NCBI RefSeq assembly: GCF_010731675.1
Contig: NZ_AP022584.1
Location: forward strand, 4,402,001-4,466,000
Source: Mycobacterium marseillense
Lineage (GTDB): Bacteria > Actinomycetota > Actinomycetes > Mycobacteriales > Mycobacteriaceae
Direction: 5' to 3'
DNA: 64,000 nt
The notes under the pieces are model-generated. The model ran no database searches and was not told where the DNA came from. It saw only the letters and a program-made list of their open reading frames with translations. The translations under genes were made by a program, and so were the position numbers. This document shows positions 45,659 through 54,400 of this stretch, in pieces. Each line of letters begins with the position of its first letter. Position 1 is the first letter of the stretch.

Positions 45659-46498
45659 GTGCAGCTTTCTTTCCAAGACCGGACGTACCTGATCACCGGC
45701 GGTGGCAGCGGGATCGGCAAGGGCGTGGCCACGGGGCTGGTCGCGGCCGGCGCGTCGGTCATGATCGTCGGCCGCAATGCCGATCGCCTCGCCGAGGCCG
45801 TCAAGGAGATCGAGGCCCTGCCCGGCGAGGGCTCCATTCGTTATGAGCCCACCGACGTCACGAACGAGGACGAGGTGGCCCGCGCGGTCGACGCCGCGAC
45901 GGCCTGGCACGGCCGACTGCACGGCGCGGTGCATTGCGCGGGTGGCTCGCTGACCGTGGGGCCGATCACCCACACCGACTCCGAAGCGTGGCGAAACACC
46001 GTCGACCTCAACGTCAATGGCACCATGTACGTGCTCAAGCACGTGGGGCGCGAGCTGGTGCGCGGCGGCGGTGGCTCGTTCATCGGGATCTCATCGATCG
46101 CGGCCAGCAACACCCACCGGTGGTTCGGCCCGTACGGGGTCACCAAGTCGGCGATCGACCACATGATGATGCTGGCCGCCGACGAGCTCGGCCCGTCCTG
46201 GGTGCGGGTCAACAGCATCCGGCCGGGCCTGATTCGCACCGATCTTGTCGACGCGAGCGTGATCCAGTCACCCGAGATCAGTGGTGACTACGCGCTGTGC
46301 ACCCCGCTGCCGCGGGTCGGCGAGGTCGAGGACGTGGCCAACCTGGCGCTGTTCCTGCTCAGCGACGCGGCCGCCTGGATCACCGGCCAGTGCATCAACG
46401 TCGACGGGGGACACATTCTGCGCCGCGGTCCGGATTACTCCTCGATGATGGTGCAGATGTACGGCGAGGATGCGCTGCGCGGGGTGGTCGCACCCTGA
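45659..46498 (+). CDS. short-chain dehydrogenase/reductase (Rv3485c-like)
   Basis: A 279-residue classical SDR: TGGGSGIGKGVATGLV (residues 13-28), HCAGG as the NAG-type loop, catalytic YGVTKSAIDH, and a C-terminal INVDGGH. The last 20 residues (RRGPDYSSMMVQMYG) extend beyond the core. Substrate unknown; the KstR-like box upstream hints at steroid or lipid metabolism. GTG at 45659 is preferred; TTG at 45644 is an alternative. Confidence 0.88.
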   Translation: MQLSFQDRTYLITGGGSGIGKGVATGLVAAGASVMIVGRNADRLAEAVKEIEALPGEGSIRYEPTDVTNEDEVARAVDAATAWHGRLHGAVHCAGGSLTVGPITHTDSEAWRNTVDLNVNGTMYVLKHVGRELVRGGGGSFIGISSIAASNTHRWFGPYGVTKSAIDHMMMLAADELGPSWVRVNSIRPGLIRTDLVDASVIQSPEISGDYALCTPLPRVGEVEDVANLALFLLSDAAAWITGQCINVDGGHILRRGPDYSSMMVQMYGEDALRGVVAP

Positions 46499-46530
46499 CC
46501 CGTCGCCGCGCCTAGTGAACGGGAGAAGCG

Positions 46531-47322
46531 ATGAAGCGACTCGAGGACAAGCGGATTCTGGTGACCGGTGCCGCGTCGGGGATCGGTCAGGCGACCACGC
46601 TGCGCTTGCTCGATGAGGGCGCCGCCGTCGCGGCCTCCGACGTCGCGGCCGAGGGCCTGGACGCGACGCGGGCACAGGCACAAGAGGCCGGCACCGCCGA
46701 CCGGCTCACCACCGTGCCGATGGATGTCGGCAGCGAGGCTTCGGTGGTCGACGGGGTGCGCCTGGCCGCCGAGCAGCTCGGCGGCCTTGACTCGCTGGTC
46801 AACGCCGCCGGCATCCTGCGAGCCGCGCACACCCACGACACCAGCCTCGAACTCTGGAACCAGATCGTCGGCGTCAACCTGACCGGGACGTTTCTGGTGG
46901 TGCGGGAGGCGTTACCGTCGCTGCTGGCAAATCCGCGCAGCGCGGTCGTGAACTTCAGCTCGACGTCGGCCTCGTTCGCCCATCCCTATATGGCCGCCTA
47001 CGCCGCGAGCAAGGGCGGCATCCAGGCGTTCACCCACTCGCTGGCGCTGGAATATGCCAAGCAGGGTCTGCGCGCGGCGTGCGTCGCCCCGGGCAGCATC
47101 AAGTCCGGGATCACCGACGCCACTGGCGGATACATCCCGAAGGACGCCGACTGGTCGCTGTTTCCCCGGCTCATGCCGATCCTGCCGACCACGACGGAGT
47201 CCAGCGGCACGGGGATGGCCGGCCCCGACGCGGTCGCCGGGGTGATCGCCATGCTGGTATCCGACGACGGAGCCTGGATCACCGGCACCGAGATCCGCAT
47301 GGACGGCGGCACGCACGCTTGA
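46531..47322 (+). CDS. short-chain dehydrogenase/reductase
   Basis: A 263-residue classical SDR with TGAASGIGQATTLRLL at residues 11-26, NAAGILR, catalytic YAASKGGIQAF and the C-terminal GTEIRMDGGTHA. It begins 32 bases after the preceding SDR and is likely in the same transcript. GGGAGAAGC precedes the ATG. Substrate unknown. Confidence 0.9.
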   Translation: MKRLEDKRILVTGAASGIGQATTLRLLDEGAAVAASDVAAEGLDATRAQAQEAGTADRLTTVPMDVGSEASVVDGVRLAAEQLGGLDSLVNAAGILRAAHTHDTSLELWNQIVGVNLTGTFLVVREALPSLLANPRSAVVNFSSTSASFAHPYMAAYAASKGGIQAFTHSLALEYAKQGLRAACVAPGSIKSGITDATGGYIPKDADWSLFPRLMPILPTTTESSGTGMAGPDAVAGVIAMLVSDDGAWITGTEIRMDGGTHA

Positions 47323-47339
47323 AGCGTGGCTGGTTGATG

Positions 47340-47434
47340 GCGGCGACCCGCTGCGCCCGGCTTGGACTATGCGGCGACCCGCTGCGCCCGGCTCCGCCGC
47401 GCTTGCGATCGCCACGACCGCGCTTGCGATCGCC
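47340..47434. repeat. two short direct repeats in the SDR/cpsA convergent gap
   Basis: A 23-base unit (GCGGCGACCCGCTGCGCCCGG plus CT) occurs at 47340-47362 and 47371-47393, 31 bases apart. A 17-base unit CCGCGCTTGCGATCGCC occurs at 47397-47413 and 47418-47434. The whole 113-base gap between two convergent stops consists mostly of these repeats. No terminator hairpin with a T-run is seen. Confidence 0.65.
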
Positions 47435-47435
47435 G

Positions 47436-48995
47436 CTAGTTGACGCAGGGCACGCCCCCGCCGTCGATCGGCTTTCCCTGATCGGGCGTCGGGTAGGTCG
47501 TCGTGGTGCCGTTGTAGTAGTAGGACTTAACCTTCGTCGACGCGGTGGTGCTGGTGCTCGTCACGTCGTCCATCTGGGTGTCGTCCGGTGTGGGGATCGA
47601 GAAATTGGTGTCCACCGTCACCCGGATGTGGCCCGGCTGGACGCCGGGGCTGGGCTGACTGGGTGCGTCCATGCCCAGCAGGTTGGCCACGTTGCGCGCG
47701 TCGGTCTGCGCGCCGGCGCCGTACGCGATCGAGCTGGTGGTCGGCTCGCCGGACTCGCGGTCGCGGACCTGGCCCGGGGTGTAGCCCTTCTTTTTCAGGG
47801 CGCGCGATACCTCGGTGGCGAGCCCGCTCATGCTGCCCGAGTTGACCACGTCGACGACCGTGGACGGATCGGGCTTGACGGCCGTGGTGGTGGCCGCGGT
47901 GGTCGGTGCGTCGGTGCCGATCGCCGCCGCCACCTCGGCCTTGATCGCGCCCGGGTCGACGATGTTGACGTCCTGGCCATCGATGTTGTCGTAGCGCAGG
48001 ACCGGCAGGGTCCGGAATTCCAGATTGCCGCCGGCGAGCCCGCCGAGCCGTTGGATCATCTCGTCATTCCAGCCGGACGACAGCACCACGTCCTTGCGCG
48101 CCACCGCCATCAGGTTCTTGAGCTTGTCGATGTTGGTGAAGGTGCCCGCGGCCTGCAACTCCTGCATGACGGACGAGATAAACGCCTGTTGCCGGTGGGT
48201 GCGGTCCAGGTCGCCGTTGTCCAGGCCGTGCCGCTGCCGGACGAACGACAGCGCCTCGGACGCGTCCAATCGCTGGCGCCCGGCCGGGAAGTCGGCGCCG
48301 GAATACGAGTCGTAGACGGCGTGGTTCAGGCACACCTCGACGCCGCCCAGCGTCTGCGCCAGGTCGTAGAAGCCGGCCAGGTTGACCTCGGCGAAGTAGT
48401 CGATCGGGACGCCGGTCAGGCTGCGCACCGCGCGCAGGGTCGCCGCCCGCCCGGCCTCACGGCCCTTGGTCTCGAGCTCTTTTTGACTGCTCGTCCCCTG
48501 GTTGGCCAGCTTTTGCGCGACGTACTGCTTGGTCAGCCCGTACGCCTCTTTGATCTTGATGTGGTTGTATCCCGGGACCCCGGTGAACGGCACCCAGTCG
48601 TCGCGCGGGATCGAGAAGGCGACGACTTTGTTGTCGGCGCTGACGTGCACCAGGATCAGGGTGTTGGTGTTGTAGCCGCCGTCGTCGGAATCGCCTGCAT
48701 GCAGGTGCTTCAGAATCGAATACGGCAGGTCGTTGCCGTCCTGGTCTTTCCGCGAGTCCAGGCCGATCAGCAGGATGTTCATGTTGTCGCCGCTGGAGCG
48801 CGGGTCGTCGGGCTGCAGCGCGTTGGAAACGGTGATGCCGCCCAATGCGCCGTGCGCCACGTAATACCCGGCGCCGGTCAGCCCGACCGCCGCCACGGAA
48901 ACCAGCGCGCCCAGGGTGCGCGTCAGCCCTTTGCGGAATCGAGAGGACTGACGGACGGCTCGGTGGCGGCGATGAGCGCCGCCCGAGCGGGCCAT
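47436..48995 (-). CDS. cpsA: LytR-CpsA-Psr (LCP) family cell-wall ligase
   Basis: A 519-residue LCP protein. A basic cytoplasmic start is followed by one membrane helix (about residues 28-52). The LCP domain contains MNILLIGLDSRKD, LVHVSADNKVVAFSIPRDDWVPF and DRTHRQQAFISSVM (about 80-330), and a LytR_C domain follows (about 385-475). Family members attach arabinogalactan to peptidoglycan; M. tuberculosis CpsA (Rv3484) also affects host killing pathways. ATG at 48995 is chosen; a GTG one codon earlier exists. Confidence 0.93.
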   Translation of the reverse strand: MARSGGAHRRHRAVRQSSRFRKGLTRTLGALVSVAAVGLTGAGYYVAHGALGGITVSNALQPDDPRSSGDNMNILLIGLDSRKDQDGNDLPYSILKHLHAGDSDDGGYNTNTLILVHVSADNKVVAFSIPRDDWVPFTGVPGYNHIKIKEAYGLTKQYVAQKLANQGTSSQKELETKGREAGRAATLRAVRSLTGVPIDYFAEVNLAGFYDLAQTLGGVEVCLNHAVYDSYSGADFPAGRQRLDASEALSFVRQRHGLDNGDLDRTHRQQAFISSVMQELQAAGTFTNIDKLKNLMAVARKDVVLSSGWNDEMIQRLGGLAGGNLEFRTLPVLRYDNIDGQDVNIVDPGAIKAEVAAAIGTDAPTTAATTTAVKPDPSTVVDVVNSGSMSGLATEVSRALKKKGYTPGQVRDRESGEPTTSSIAYGAGAQTDARNVANLLGMDAPSQPSPGVQPGHIRVTVDTNFSIPTPDDTQMDDVTSTSTTASTKVKSYYYNGTTTTYPTPDQGKPIDGGGVPCVN

Positions 48996-49338
48996 CACAA
49001 ACCTCTGCCCACACCCAGCGCAGCACCGGACCCCGCAACGGCGGTTAGCGGCGATGTCGCTTCGAGCATGGTGACAAGTATGCGTTAGCTAGCTGTGAAG
49101 GCCCCAATCGAGAGCGCCCACCGCGAACCGCCGCGAGCGGATCCAGCGGGTCGGGTGCGCGGGATTCGCGCGCACGATCCTCGCTCTACCTGGCCGTTTT
49201 GGTCGGGCGATGCCGGGGTCCGGCCCGGATGGTCTCCTGCCGGGCTCGAGCGGAAGACGGATCGAGCCGAACTCGTGACCGCGCGGATACCTGGTACCGA
49301 ACCGGCATCGCCCGCGGCCGGCCAGCAAACCGTCGCCG
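48996..49338. other. 343-base gap without a supported gene
   Basis: Between the cpsA start and the end of the next minus-strand gene. Frames here are short, lack ribosome sites and show no familiar motif. It should contain the cpsA promoter, but no convincing -35/-10 pair stands out. Confidence 0.5.
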
Positions 49339-49728
49339 TCAGCAGTACAGGTACTCGATGCGCCATCGACCATTGACATAGTCGGCGCGGTACTGGCCGC
49401 CCAGTGCCGGGTTGGCATCGTGAATGAGGCCAGAGCCGCCGACCCCGGGCGTGAAGCCCGGGGGATCCCACGCGATGGACACCGGGTGGGGCGGCATGGT
49501 CGGCGTGCATCCGACTTGCTTCTTGATGTAGCCGTCGATGATCACGCGCTCTGCGGCGGCCTGGTCATCGCCGTCCGGCGCAGGGGCCTTGGCGCACAGC
49601 GCATTTGCGCTACAGGGACGCTGGCCCACGGCGGCGAGCGCTACGTGCGTCGGCGCGTTTGTGGTCAGCGTTGCCGCCGCGAGCAACCCGACGGTCACGA
49701 CGGTCCGGGCACTTCTGCCGATGCGCAT
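49339..49728 (-). CDS. small secreted protein
   Basis: A 129-residue exported protein. Signal peptide about residues 1-33 (TVVTVGLLAAATLTTNAPTHVALA), mature part with four Cys (PCSANALC, VGCTPTMP, LYC). The C-terminal NPALGGQYRADYVNGRWRIEYLYC resembles small mycobacterial exported proteins with an NTF2-like or immunoglobulin-like core. No function known. 17 bases from the next small gene in the same direction. Confidence 0.7.
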   Translation of the reverse strand: MRIGRSARTVVTVGLLAAATLTTNAPTHVALAAVGQRPCSANALCAKAPAPDGDDQAAAERVIIDGYIKKQVGCTPTMPPHPVSIAWDPPGFTPGVGGSGLIHDANPALGGQYRADYVNGRWRIEYLYC

Positions 49729-49745
49729 GTCGTCTCCCCACAGTG

Positions 49746-49988
49746 CTATCTGGCTTTGACCAGGTCCTCGCCCGACGTGTAAAAGAGCGTGATATTGGTG
49801 CCGGTGACAATTTCAGCGAGGTAGACACCCGCCGGTTCGACCTCGTAGTAGTAGTGGGTATTGCCCTGAATATCCAGCGTCGACGCGCACGGGTAACCAG
49901 GCGCCCCGCAGCGCTGCTTGATCGGTATTGCGAACACCGCGAGCAACACGACAACGGCGATTCCGATGCTCAGCGGGACTTTTTTCAC
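49746..49988 (-). CDS. small membrane-anchored protein
   Basis: An 80-residue protein with a basic start and one hydrophobic helix (VPLSIGIAVVVLLAVFAIPI, residues 4-23), then an exported part with two Cys (QRCGAPGYPC) and a beta-rich tail (GNTHYYYEVEPAGVYLAEIV). GTG at 49988 has GAGG 8 bases upstream. A GTG at 50018 would add ten residues. Function unknown. Confidence 0.6.
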   Translation of the reverse strand: MKKVPLSIGIAVVVLLAVFAIPIKQRCGAPGYPCASTLDIQGNTHYYYEVEPAGVYLAEIVTGTNITLFYTSGEDLVKAR

Positions 49989-50144
49989 TGCCGACCTCGT
50001 TCGCGCCAGATCTACCACCGTTGGAGTGTAAGCGGCCGATCCGCCCCTGGCACCTGCTGCGCCCAGGGGCGCTTTCGAGGCCGGCAGCGTTTGGGCCGCC
50101 GGGTGCGGCGGGTACGCGGATTTGAGCCGATTGAAGGACTGAGC

Positions 50145-50333
50145 ATGAGCGATACGGACCTCAGGCCGCTTTCGGAGGAGTGGCCAGGCAATTCAGAGCC
50201 AACGGAGCCGGGGACGCCGGGCGAGACGCCGGAGCGCCTCACGCCGACGGAAGCACCCGAACGGCTCACGCCGACAGAACCGCCGGAGCGCTTGACGCCA
50301 TCGGAACCACCCGAGCGTCCCGCTTCGGAATAG
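50145..50333 (+). CDS. small disordered protein with four nonapeptide repeats
   Basis: A 62-residue acidic protein. Residues 27-62 are four copies of a 9-residue unit E-x-P-E-R-L-T-P-[TS], the last decayed to EPPERPASE at the C-terminus. No signal peptide or membrane helix. The ATG has GAAGGA about 9 bases upstream. It is followed after 32 bases by another small gene. Coding status is supported by the in-frame repeats, but expression is unproved. Confidence 0.5.
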   Translation: MSDTDLRPLSEEWPGNSEPTEPGTPGETPERLTPTEAPERLTPTEPPERLTPSEPPERPASE

Positions 50334-50365
50334 CGAACGCGACCAAGCAGGATCGGAGGACAGAC

Positions 50366-50542
50366 ATGCGTGCCGAGGAAGGCGACGAATCGGTCAAGGA
50401 CTACGCGAATGAAGGCCGGGAAACCCTGGGCCGCATCAAGGCTTCCCAGCTCGCGGGCGGACGGCTGGGCGCCATCGCCCGACGGTTCGCCACGCTGTGG
50501 CGGGGTCAGCGTGACCAGCAGGACACCGATCCGCCAGCGTAA
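50366..50542 (+). CDS. small hypothetical protein
   Basis: A 58-residue charged protein (MRAEEGDESVKDYANEGRE) with one amphipathic stretch (RLGAIARRFATLWRGQRDQQ). CGGAGGA lies 5 bases before the ATG. It may be co-transcribed with the repeat protein just upstream. No recognised family. Confidence 0.5.
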   Translation: MRAEEGDESVKDYANEGRETLGRIKASQLAGGRLGAIARRFATLWRGQRDQQDTDPPA

Positions 50543-50559
50543 ACTGCTTGCGGCAGCGA

Positions 50560-52050
50560 CTAATTCGTGACCGCAGCGGGGTGCCGGTGAGCCCACGGGT
50601 TGGCCTCTTCGAGTTGGGCGGCCAACTGCAGGAGGCCGCCGTCGGCACCCAACTTCCCGACGAATTGCACACCCAGCGGAAGGCCCTCCTGCGTCCAATG
50701 CAGGGGGACGCTGATCGCGGGGCGCCCGGTGAGGTTGGCCAGCTGCGTGTAGGGCACCCAGCCTAGGCTCTCCTGGATGAGGTCGTCGAGAATTCCGCTG
50801 AGCCCCATGAGTTTTCCCGCGTGCAGCCGGCTGATCACTCGGGCCGCGCGCTGTAACACCGCCGACGTCGCCGTGGCGCCCACCTCCAGGGGCGGGGTGG
50901 CCAGGGTGGGGGTGAGGAAATAGTCGTAGGCACCGTGGAACTCGGTCAGGGACTGGATGTAGTCGTTCCTGCTTTCCAGCGCGGACATGGCCGCCAGGAC
51001 ACCACCGGATCGGCCGAGTTCACTGACGGCCAGCGTGTCGGCCTCAAAGTCGCTGTCCCGGGCGCCGGTTCGCCGTTTGATGTCCGCGACCTGCTGGTGA
51101 AGCTGCGCGAACCAAATGGTCAGAAAGTCACGGCCCAACGCGGCGTCATCGTAGGGCGGCGCGACCTCGTCGACCTGATGGCCCAACTCGCCCAGCAGGA
51201 CGGCCGTCTTCTCGACGGCGGCGACGGCCTCGGGGTGGGGCCGCGGGTTGATCGCCGAGCGCGCCGAGTAACCGATTTTCAACCCCTTCGGGCGGAGCTT
51301 GAGGATGTCGTTGAATGCCTTGTCGGGCAACGCGGCTCGGTAGGCTGCACCGGGATGATTCCCGACGATCGCGTCGTAGAGTGCCGCACTGTCGCGCACG
51401 GTGCGCGACACCACCCCTTGGGTCGCCATTCCCAACATCATCTCGCCGGTCTGCGGGCCGTAGGGTGCCAGGCCCCTGCTGGGCTTGAGGCCGACAAGTC
51501 CGTTGCAGGCGGCGGGGATTCGGATCGACCCGCCACCGTCGTTGGCCCCGGCGGCCGGAACGATGCCGGCGGCCACCGCCGCCGCGGATCCGCCTGACGA
51601 GCCCCCCGGCGTGTGCTTCGTGTTCCACGGGTTGCGGGCCGGGCCCCAATAGTCGGGTTCCGTGACGCCCTTGGCCCCGAATTCGGGCGTATTGGTCATC
51701 CCGAAGATCACCAGGCCCGCGTCCAGAAACCGTTGTGTGATCAGCGCGTGCCGGTCGGCCACCTCATTGGCCAGCGAGCGCGACCCGCACGACGTGGGGA
51801 ATCCGCGGTACTCCTGGCCGAGGTCTTTGAGCAGGAATGGGACACCGGCAAATGGCCCGCCCAGGTTCGGATCGGCGGCCTGGGCGTCGGCGACACCGTC
51901 GAGGCGACGGACGATGGCGTTCAACCGGGGATTCACGGCGTCCGCGCGCTGCCGTGCCAATGCGAGGAGTTCGGCCGGGGTGACCTGCTTGTCCTCGACC
52001 AGCCCGGCCAGGGCGGTCGCATCCATCGACATGTACTCGTCGAGATGCAT
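50560..52050 (-). CDS. amidase-signature enzyme
   Basis: A 496-residue amidase. The Ser-cisSer-Lys triad region is visible: Lys in [10 protein letters not shown] (about residue 74), [16 protein letters not shown] (about 148-163), and the nucleophile in [24 protein letters not shown] (about 170-193). It hydrolyses amides; the substrate cannot be read. Similar to AmiC-type mycobacterial amidases. Its 3' end is 18 bases from the convergent small gene. Confidence 0.92.
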   Translation of the reverse strand: MHLDEYMSMDATALAGLVEDKQVTPAELLALARQRADAVNPRLNAIVRRLDGVADAQAADPNLGGPFAGVPFLLKDLGQEYRGFPTSCGSRSLANEVADRHALITQRFLDAGLVIFGMTNTPEFGAKGVTEPDYWGPARNPWNTKHTPGGSSGGSAAAVAAGIVPAAGANDGGGSIRIPAACNGLVGLKPSRGLAPYGPQTGEMMLGMATQGVVSRTVRDSAALYDAIVGNHPGAAYRAALPDKAFNDILKLRPKGLKIGYSARSAINPRPHPEAVAAVEKTAVLLGELGHQVDEVAPPYDDAALGRDFLTIWFAQLHQQVADIKRRTGARDSDFEADTLAVSELGRSGGVLAAMSALESRNDYIQSLTEFHGAYDYFLTPTLATPPLEVGATATSAVLQRAARVISRLHAGKLMGLSGILDDLIQESLGWVPYTQLANLTGRPAISVPLHWTQEGLPLGVQFVGKLGADGGLLQLAAQLEEANPWAHRHPAAVTN

Positions 52051-52173
52051 GCCTTCTCCTTCACTCCGGGTCCGTCTAGTGCGGCGCCGACCCGCTCTCT
52101 AAATTGACGCCGCTGCACGCTCTTGGCGTCAAGTGAGTGCGGGCGCCGACCGGGGGCGCCTTAGTATCACCTG

Positions 52174-53049
52174 GTGCCCACGGCAGCTGAACCGTTCACG
52201 ATCCGGGGTCCCGGCGGGGTCCAGATCGTCGCCGACCGCCTCGGGGATCCTCACGCCCGCGCCGTGGTGTTCTTGCACGGCGGGGGACAGACGCGCCGTT
52301 CCTGGGGCAAGGCCGCTGCCGCGGTCGCCGCGCGGGGATGGCAGGCCGTCACCGTCGACCTGCGCGGCCACGGCGAATCGGACTGGTCCGACGACGGCGA
52401 CTATCGCGTCGTCAGTTTCGCCGCCGACGTCCAAGAGGTACTGCACACGCTGCCTTCGCGACCGGTGCTGGTCGGTGCCTCGCTGGGCGGGTTCACATCG
52501 ATGCTGCTCGCCGGGGAGCTGTCCCCGGGCATCGCGAGCGCGGTCGTGTTGGTGGACATCGTGCCGAACATGGACCAGTCCGGTGCGAATCGGATACATG
52601 CCTTCATGGCCGAGCGGGTGGAATCGGGGTTCGCCTCGTTGGACGAAGTCGCCGATGCGATCGCCGAGTACAACCCGCATCGGCCGCGACCGACCGATCT
52701 CGACGGCCTGACCACCAACCTGCGTCGCCGCGGCGACCGCTGGTATTGGCACTGGGACCCGCAATTCATCAGCGGCACTGCGGCATTCCCGCCGTTCGAG
52801 GTCACCGACCCCGATCGGATGCACACGGCCGTGGAGGCGATCCTGCGCGGCGGGGTGCCGATGCTCCTCGTCCGCGGGCAGATGAGCGATCTCGTCAGCC
52901 AGGAGCGCGCCGACGAATTCCTAACGCGTTTCCCCCAAGTCGAATTCACCGATGTCCGCGGTGCCGGGCACATGGTCGCCGGCGACCGCAACGACATCTT
53001 CGCCGGCGCCGTGCTGGACTTCCTGGCCCGGCACGTCGACGCCGGATGA
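52174..53049 (+). CDS. alpha/beta-hydrolase
   Basis: A 291-residue alpha/beta-hydrolase-fold protein. Oxyanion region VVFLHGGGQTRRSW (about 30-43), DLRGHGESDW, nucleophile elbow GASLGG (about residue 109), acid in the LVRGQMSDLVS strand, and His in GAGHMVAGDRND. It could be an esterase or epoxide-hydrolase-like enzyme. GTG at 52174 is the start; divergent from the amidase. Confidence 0.9.
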   Translation: MPTAAEPFTIRGPGGVQIVADRLGDPHARAVVFLHGGGQTRRSWGKAAAAVAARGWQAVTVDLRGHGESDWSDDGDYRVVSFAADVQEVLHTLPSRPVLVGASLGGFTSMLLAGELSPGIASAVVLVDIVPNMDQSGANRIHAFMAERVESGFASLDEVADAIAEYNPHRPRPTDLDGLTTNLRRRGDRWYWHWDPQFISGTAAFPPFEVTDPDRMHTAVEAILRGGVPMLLVRGQMSDLVSQERADEFLTRFPQVEFTDVRGAGHMVAGDRNDIFAGAVLDFLARHVDAG

Positions 53050-53137
53050 GCCGCCCGCGCGGAAACGGCTGGCCGCCAGTGCATTCGGGGCGGGCGGCGC
53101 TGCTACGATCTGCCGGGCACAAACGGAGGGGGACGAC

Positions 53138-53806
53138 GTGAGCATGCCGTGGTTGCGAGGGCTGGGAATCGTCGGGGCCGTGTTGGTGGCCGCGACGACG
53201 GTGGCGAAAACCGCTGCGGCAGCGCCGCCCCCGGCTCTGCCGTCGCCGCCTCCGGCGCCGGGCATGGGAGTCGATCATGAAGCCGGCAGGTGCACAGCGG
53301 GATTCGCGGCGCAGGGCACCGACGGCAGCTATTATCTGATGACCAGCGGGCACTGCGACTCGCACGACGGTGCGGAGTGGACGTACGGCAACGACGCGCC
53401 ACTGGGCAAAATCTCGGCCAGCGAGCATGAAGGCGCCAAGCGCGACGCCGCGATCATCCGCCTCGAGCCGAGTGTCGGGATGCCGGTGGGCGATGTAGGG
53501 GGCAGATATCAGGTTCGGGATGTGTTGAGCCGCGCGCAGATTCAGCCCGGTATGCCATTCTGCAAGATCGGTGCGGTGACCGGCGAGACGTGCGGCTCCA
53601 TCAAGGGCATCGACGGCGATGTGGTCGAAGCCAGCGTGTTCAGCCTGGACGGCGACAGCGGAAGTCCCGGCTTCGTGATGAACCCGGACGGCACCGTGAG
53701 CGCGGTCGGTCTGTTGATGTCCTCGCCCGACGGCGACGATTACACGACCTACTTCATGCTGATCAATCCGCTGCTGGACAGGTGGGGGCTGCGCGTTCTC
53801 CCCTGA
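53138..53806 (+). CDS. secreted trypsin-fold serine protease
   Basis: A 222-residue exported protease: signal peptide to about residue 30 (IVGAVLVAATTVAKTAAAA), then a Pro-rich linker and a chymotrypsin-like domain. His is in MTSGHCDSH, Asp in KRDAAIIRLE and Ser in LDGDSGSPGFV, so the triad is complete. Paired Cys (RCTAGF/GHC and FCK/TCGS) fit disulfides. GTG at 53138 has GGAGGGGG 5 bases upstream; ATG at 53144 is an alternative. Confidence 0.88.
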   Translation: MSMPWLRGLGIVGAVLVAATTVAKTAAAAPPPALPSPPPAPGMGVDHEAGRCTAGFAAQGTDGSYYLMTSGHCDSHDGAEWTYGNDAPLGKISASEHEGAKRDAAIIRLEPSVGMPVGDVGGRYQVRDVLSRAQIQPGMPFCKIGAVTGETCGSIKGIDGDVVEASVFSLDGDSGSPGFVMNPDGTVSAVGLLMSSPDGDDYTTYFMLINPLLDRWGLRVLP

Positions 53807-53893
53807 GCGTCGTAGCGTTTGCAATTCAGGAGTACCGGGTACCGAGGCCATGGTGAAGTGGCAGCGGAACCGGCGACACGAGGGGAAGCGGTA

Positions 53894-54364
53894 GTGAAGC
53901 GTGGGATCGTAGTCGGAGTAGGCGGCCTGGCCCTGGTGATCGCGGCCAGCGCCGGATGTTCGAGTAACAAGTCCAGCACGGGATCGTCGGGCTCGTCTGC
54001 TGCGCCCTCAGCGTCGGGTCCGCAAGTCATCGTCGACGGTCAGAACCAGAACGTCAGCGGGCAGGTCACGTGCGCCGCTGCGGGCGACAACATCAACATC
54101 GGCATCGGCGACCCAACGGCCGGGCTGGGTGCGGTGGTCAGCAATGGCAACCCGCCGCTGGTGCATTCAGTCGGGCTGGGCACCGTCAACGGCGTCGCGC
54201 TCGGTTTCTCTGACGCCGCGCCGAGCCAGGGCGGCAGTGCCGGAGCCGCGGTCAATGGCAAGGACTGGGCGATCAAAGGCACCGCAACCGGTATCGACAT
54301 GAGCAACCCGCAGCAACCGCAGCAGGTGACCAAGTCATTTGAATTGGACGTCACCTGCCCGTAG
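53894..54364 (+). CDS. LpqH-like 19-kDa-family lipoprotein
   Basis: A 156-residue lipoprotein: lipobox SAG-C22, a Ser/Gly-rich linker, and the LpqH-type beta domain with VIVDGQNQNVSGQVTCAA (Cys about 61), NINIGIGDPTAGLGAVVS and a C-terminal FELDVTCP. LpqH proteins are surface lipoproteins recognised by TLR2. GTG at 53894 follows GAGGGGAAG. The gene runs in the same direction as the protease upstream and the repeat protein downstream. Confidence 0.88.
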   Translation: MKRGIVVGVGGLALVIAASAGCSSNKSSTGSSGSSAAPSASGPQVIVDGQNQNVSGQVTCAAAGDNINIGIGDPTAGLGAVVSNGNPPLVHSVGLGTVNGVALGFSDAAPSQGGSAGAAVNGKDWAIKGTATGIDMSNPQQPQQVTKSFELDVTCP

Positions 54365-54400
54365 CGCAGGCCGTCGACATCCAAGAGGGGAACCCCAGCT

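Noticed and set aside
47079..49088. Long plus-strand frame (669 codons) opposite cpsA
   Set aside because: Antisense shadow of a high-GC gene; its sequence is rich in Arg, Gly and Val with no domain, whereas the minus strand encodes a clear LCP protein.
49085..49510. Small minus-strand frames in the gap after cpsA
   Set aside because: They overlap the secreted-protein gene in another frame, lack ribosome sites and show no signal peptide or domain.
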